Part shown: piece after piece, positions 43,106 to 43,914 of the stretch | Position numbering within the stretch: the stretch's first letter is position 1 | How the letters are laid out: the number at the start of each line of letters is the position of its first letter | From: Verrucomicrobiales bacterium | GTDB taxonomy: Bacteria; Verrucomicrobiota; Verrucomicrobiia; Limisphaerales; CAIMTB01 | Direction: 5' to 3' | Length of the DNA stretch: 43,914 nucleotides | Assembly: GCA_016795425.1 (NCBI GenBank) | Contig: JAEUHG010000187.1 | Coordinates: forward strand, 1 to 43,914 | Program-made: the position numbers and the translations under genes | Notes under the pieces: generated by a model | What the model saw: the letters and a program-made list of their open reading frames with translations, nothing else | What the model was told of the DNA's origin: nothing | Database searches by the model: none

Positions 43106-43914
43106 ATGAAAGACACTCATTTGCTGACGCTCATAGTCGCCGCCGTCATTGGCATTGCCGCCACAGCCCCCGCGGGTGAAACTACACGCAGCTCGCTCCC
43201 CGGCCAGCTGCAGTCGATTATCAGCGCCGCAAATGCGGTGGCATGCGGGAGTCAGAGCAACTCCGCTCTTCAGATCGCCGCGAAAAACGGCGACGCTGAG
43301 GCTCAACTCAAGCTCGGGCGAATGTATCGTGACGGCACGGACGGCCTGGAGAAGGATTTGGCCAAGGCGTGTGAATGGTGGCTAAAGGCCGCGTTGCAAG
43401 GCAATGCCGCCGCCCAAGGCCAGTTGGGTCGCGCCTATATGCGGGGGCTTGGGGTGAGTGCAGATTCTACTGAGGCAGTGAAGTGGTTTAGAGAAGGAGC
43501 ACGAAATGGAGACCCATGGGCGCAGTTATTCCTAGGCGACGCGTATGAATTCGGACATGGGCCCCTAAAGAAGGACCAACAGTTAGCGGTGACTTGGTGG
43601 ACGAAGTCCATGATGAAGGGGATTCCGAGGGCGCAGATGTTGGTGGGTCGGGCTTATGCGCTTGGGGAAGGCGTCAATCAAAACCTAGCCGAGTCGATCA
43701 GATTGACAACGTTGGCAGCCAAAGGCGGCGATCCACACGCCCAGTGTGCCCTTGGGGTAGCGTATCGGGATGGAGCAGGAGGCAATTCCATAGTGGACCC
43801 GGTTGAAGCCTATCGCTGGTTTGCACTCTCGGCAGGAACGGAAGGGGAGACTTCGGTGAGAAACCTCGCGACCCAAGCGAGGGATGAGCTGGCGAAGAAA
43901 CTTAGCGATGGAGA
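43106..43914 (+). CDS. Exported Sel1-repeat protein (3' end outside window)
   Basis: ATG at 43106; open to the window edge, at least 269 residues. It has a Sec signal (LLTLIVAAVIGIAATAPAGE). Five or six Sel1 repeats start near residue 50 (KNGDAEAQLKLGRMYRDGTD, GNAAAQGQLGRAYMRGLGVS, GDPWAQLFLGDAYEFGHGPL, and so on). The repeats are far more divergent from one another than in the Sel1 gene at 35779, so this is an older array. The gene lies 677 bases after the second kinase. Adaptor or scaffold role by family; the partner is unknown. Confidence 0.8.
   Translation, partial: MKDTHLLTLIVAAVIGIAATAPAGETTRSSLPGQLQSIISAANAVACGSQSNSALQIAAKNGDAEAQLKLGRMYRDGTDGLEKDLAKACEWWLKAALQGNAAAQGQLGRAYMRGLGVSADSTEAVKWFREGARNGDPWAQLFLGDAYEFGHGPLKKDQQLAVTWWTKSMMKGIPRAQMLVGRAYALGEGVNQNLAESIRLTTLAAKGGDPHAQCALGVAYRDGAGGNSIVDPVEAYRWFALSAGTEGETSVRNLATQARDELAKKLSDG

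Noticed and set aside
42607..43116. Minus-strand frame upstream of the last Sel1 gene
   Set aside because: No recognisable domain, biased composition, and it would cover the probable promoter region of the Sel1 gene.

Overview
The window looks like chromosomal DNA of a high-G+C member of Verrucomicrobiota, probably near Pedosphaeraceae/Limisphaerales. This is inferred from family content: ECF sigma factors each followed by a zinc-ribbon Ser/Thr kinase with WD40 repeats, giant secreted LamG and beta-helix proteins, SBBP and Sel1 repeat proteins, and secreted proteins ending in FFR-type motifs. No rRNA, tRNA or CRISPR array was seen, so the assignment rests on gene style alone.

Left part (1-16.1 kb). 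The 3' end of a membrane-anchored gene enters at base 1. A 2,020-residue secreted protein (TIG domains, parallel beta-helix, TolB-like propeller) lies on the minus strand. Divergent from it is a plus-strand run: ECF sigma factor, transmembrane kinase with WD40 sensor, secreted alpha/beta hydrolase, and a 16-repeat SBBP propeller protein. A hypothetical gene that appears broken by a frameshift closes this part.

Middle part (16.1-34.4 kb). An HxlR-type regulator and a small membrane protein are divergently arranged around a palindromic operator candidate. Next comes a four-gene minus-strand cluster, read from 33.5 kb down to 18.0 kb: a membrane-anchored PpiC/parvulin foldase, a 568-residue exported protein, a 3,925-residue exported giant (lectin-like, LamG, PA14 and HAF modules), and a 288-residue exported protein with calcium-loop motifs. 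The last third of the giant has the order of elements and several local patterns of the C-terminus of Tc-toxin A subunits. This makes it the best candidate for a new system here. The cluster is bracketed by two decayed copies of one DDE integrase in the same orientation, which suggests it arrived or moved as a unit.

Right part (34.4 kb to end). Remains of an IS21-type element (a fragment of the IstA start and five 23-24 bp terminal-type repeats) precede a Sel1 repeat protein. A second sigma-kinase module follows, with two small overlapping genes between sigma factor and kinase. A second Sel1 gene runs off the right edge.

As a whole the window carries surface and envelope proteins plus their likely signalling: two sigma-kinase modules, several exported repeat proteins, and one very large exported protein with its own foldase. 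Functions beyond the family level are inferred from sequence alone.
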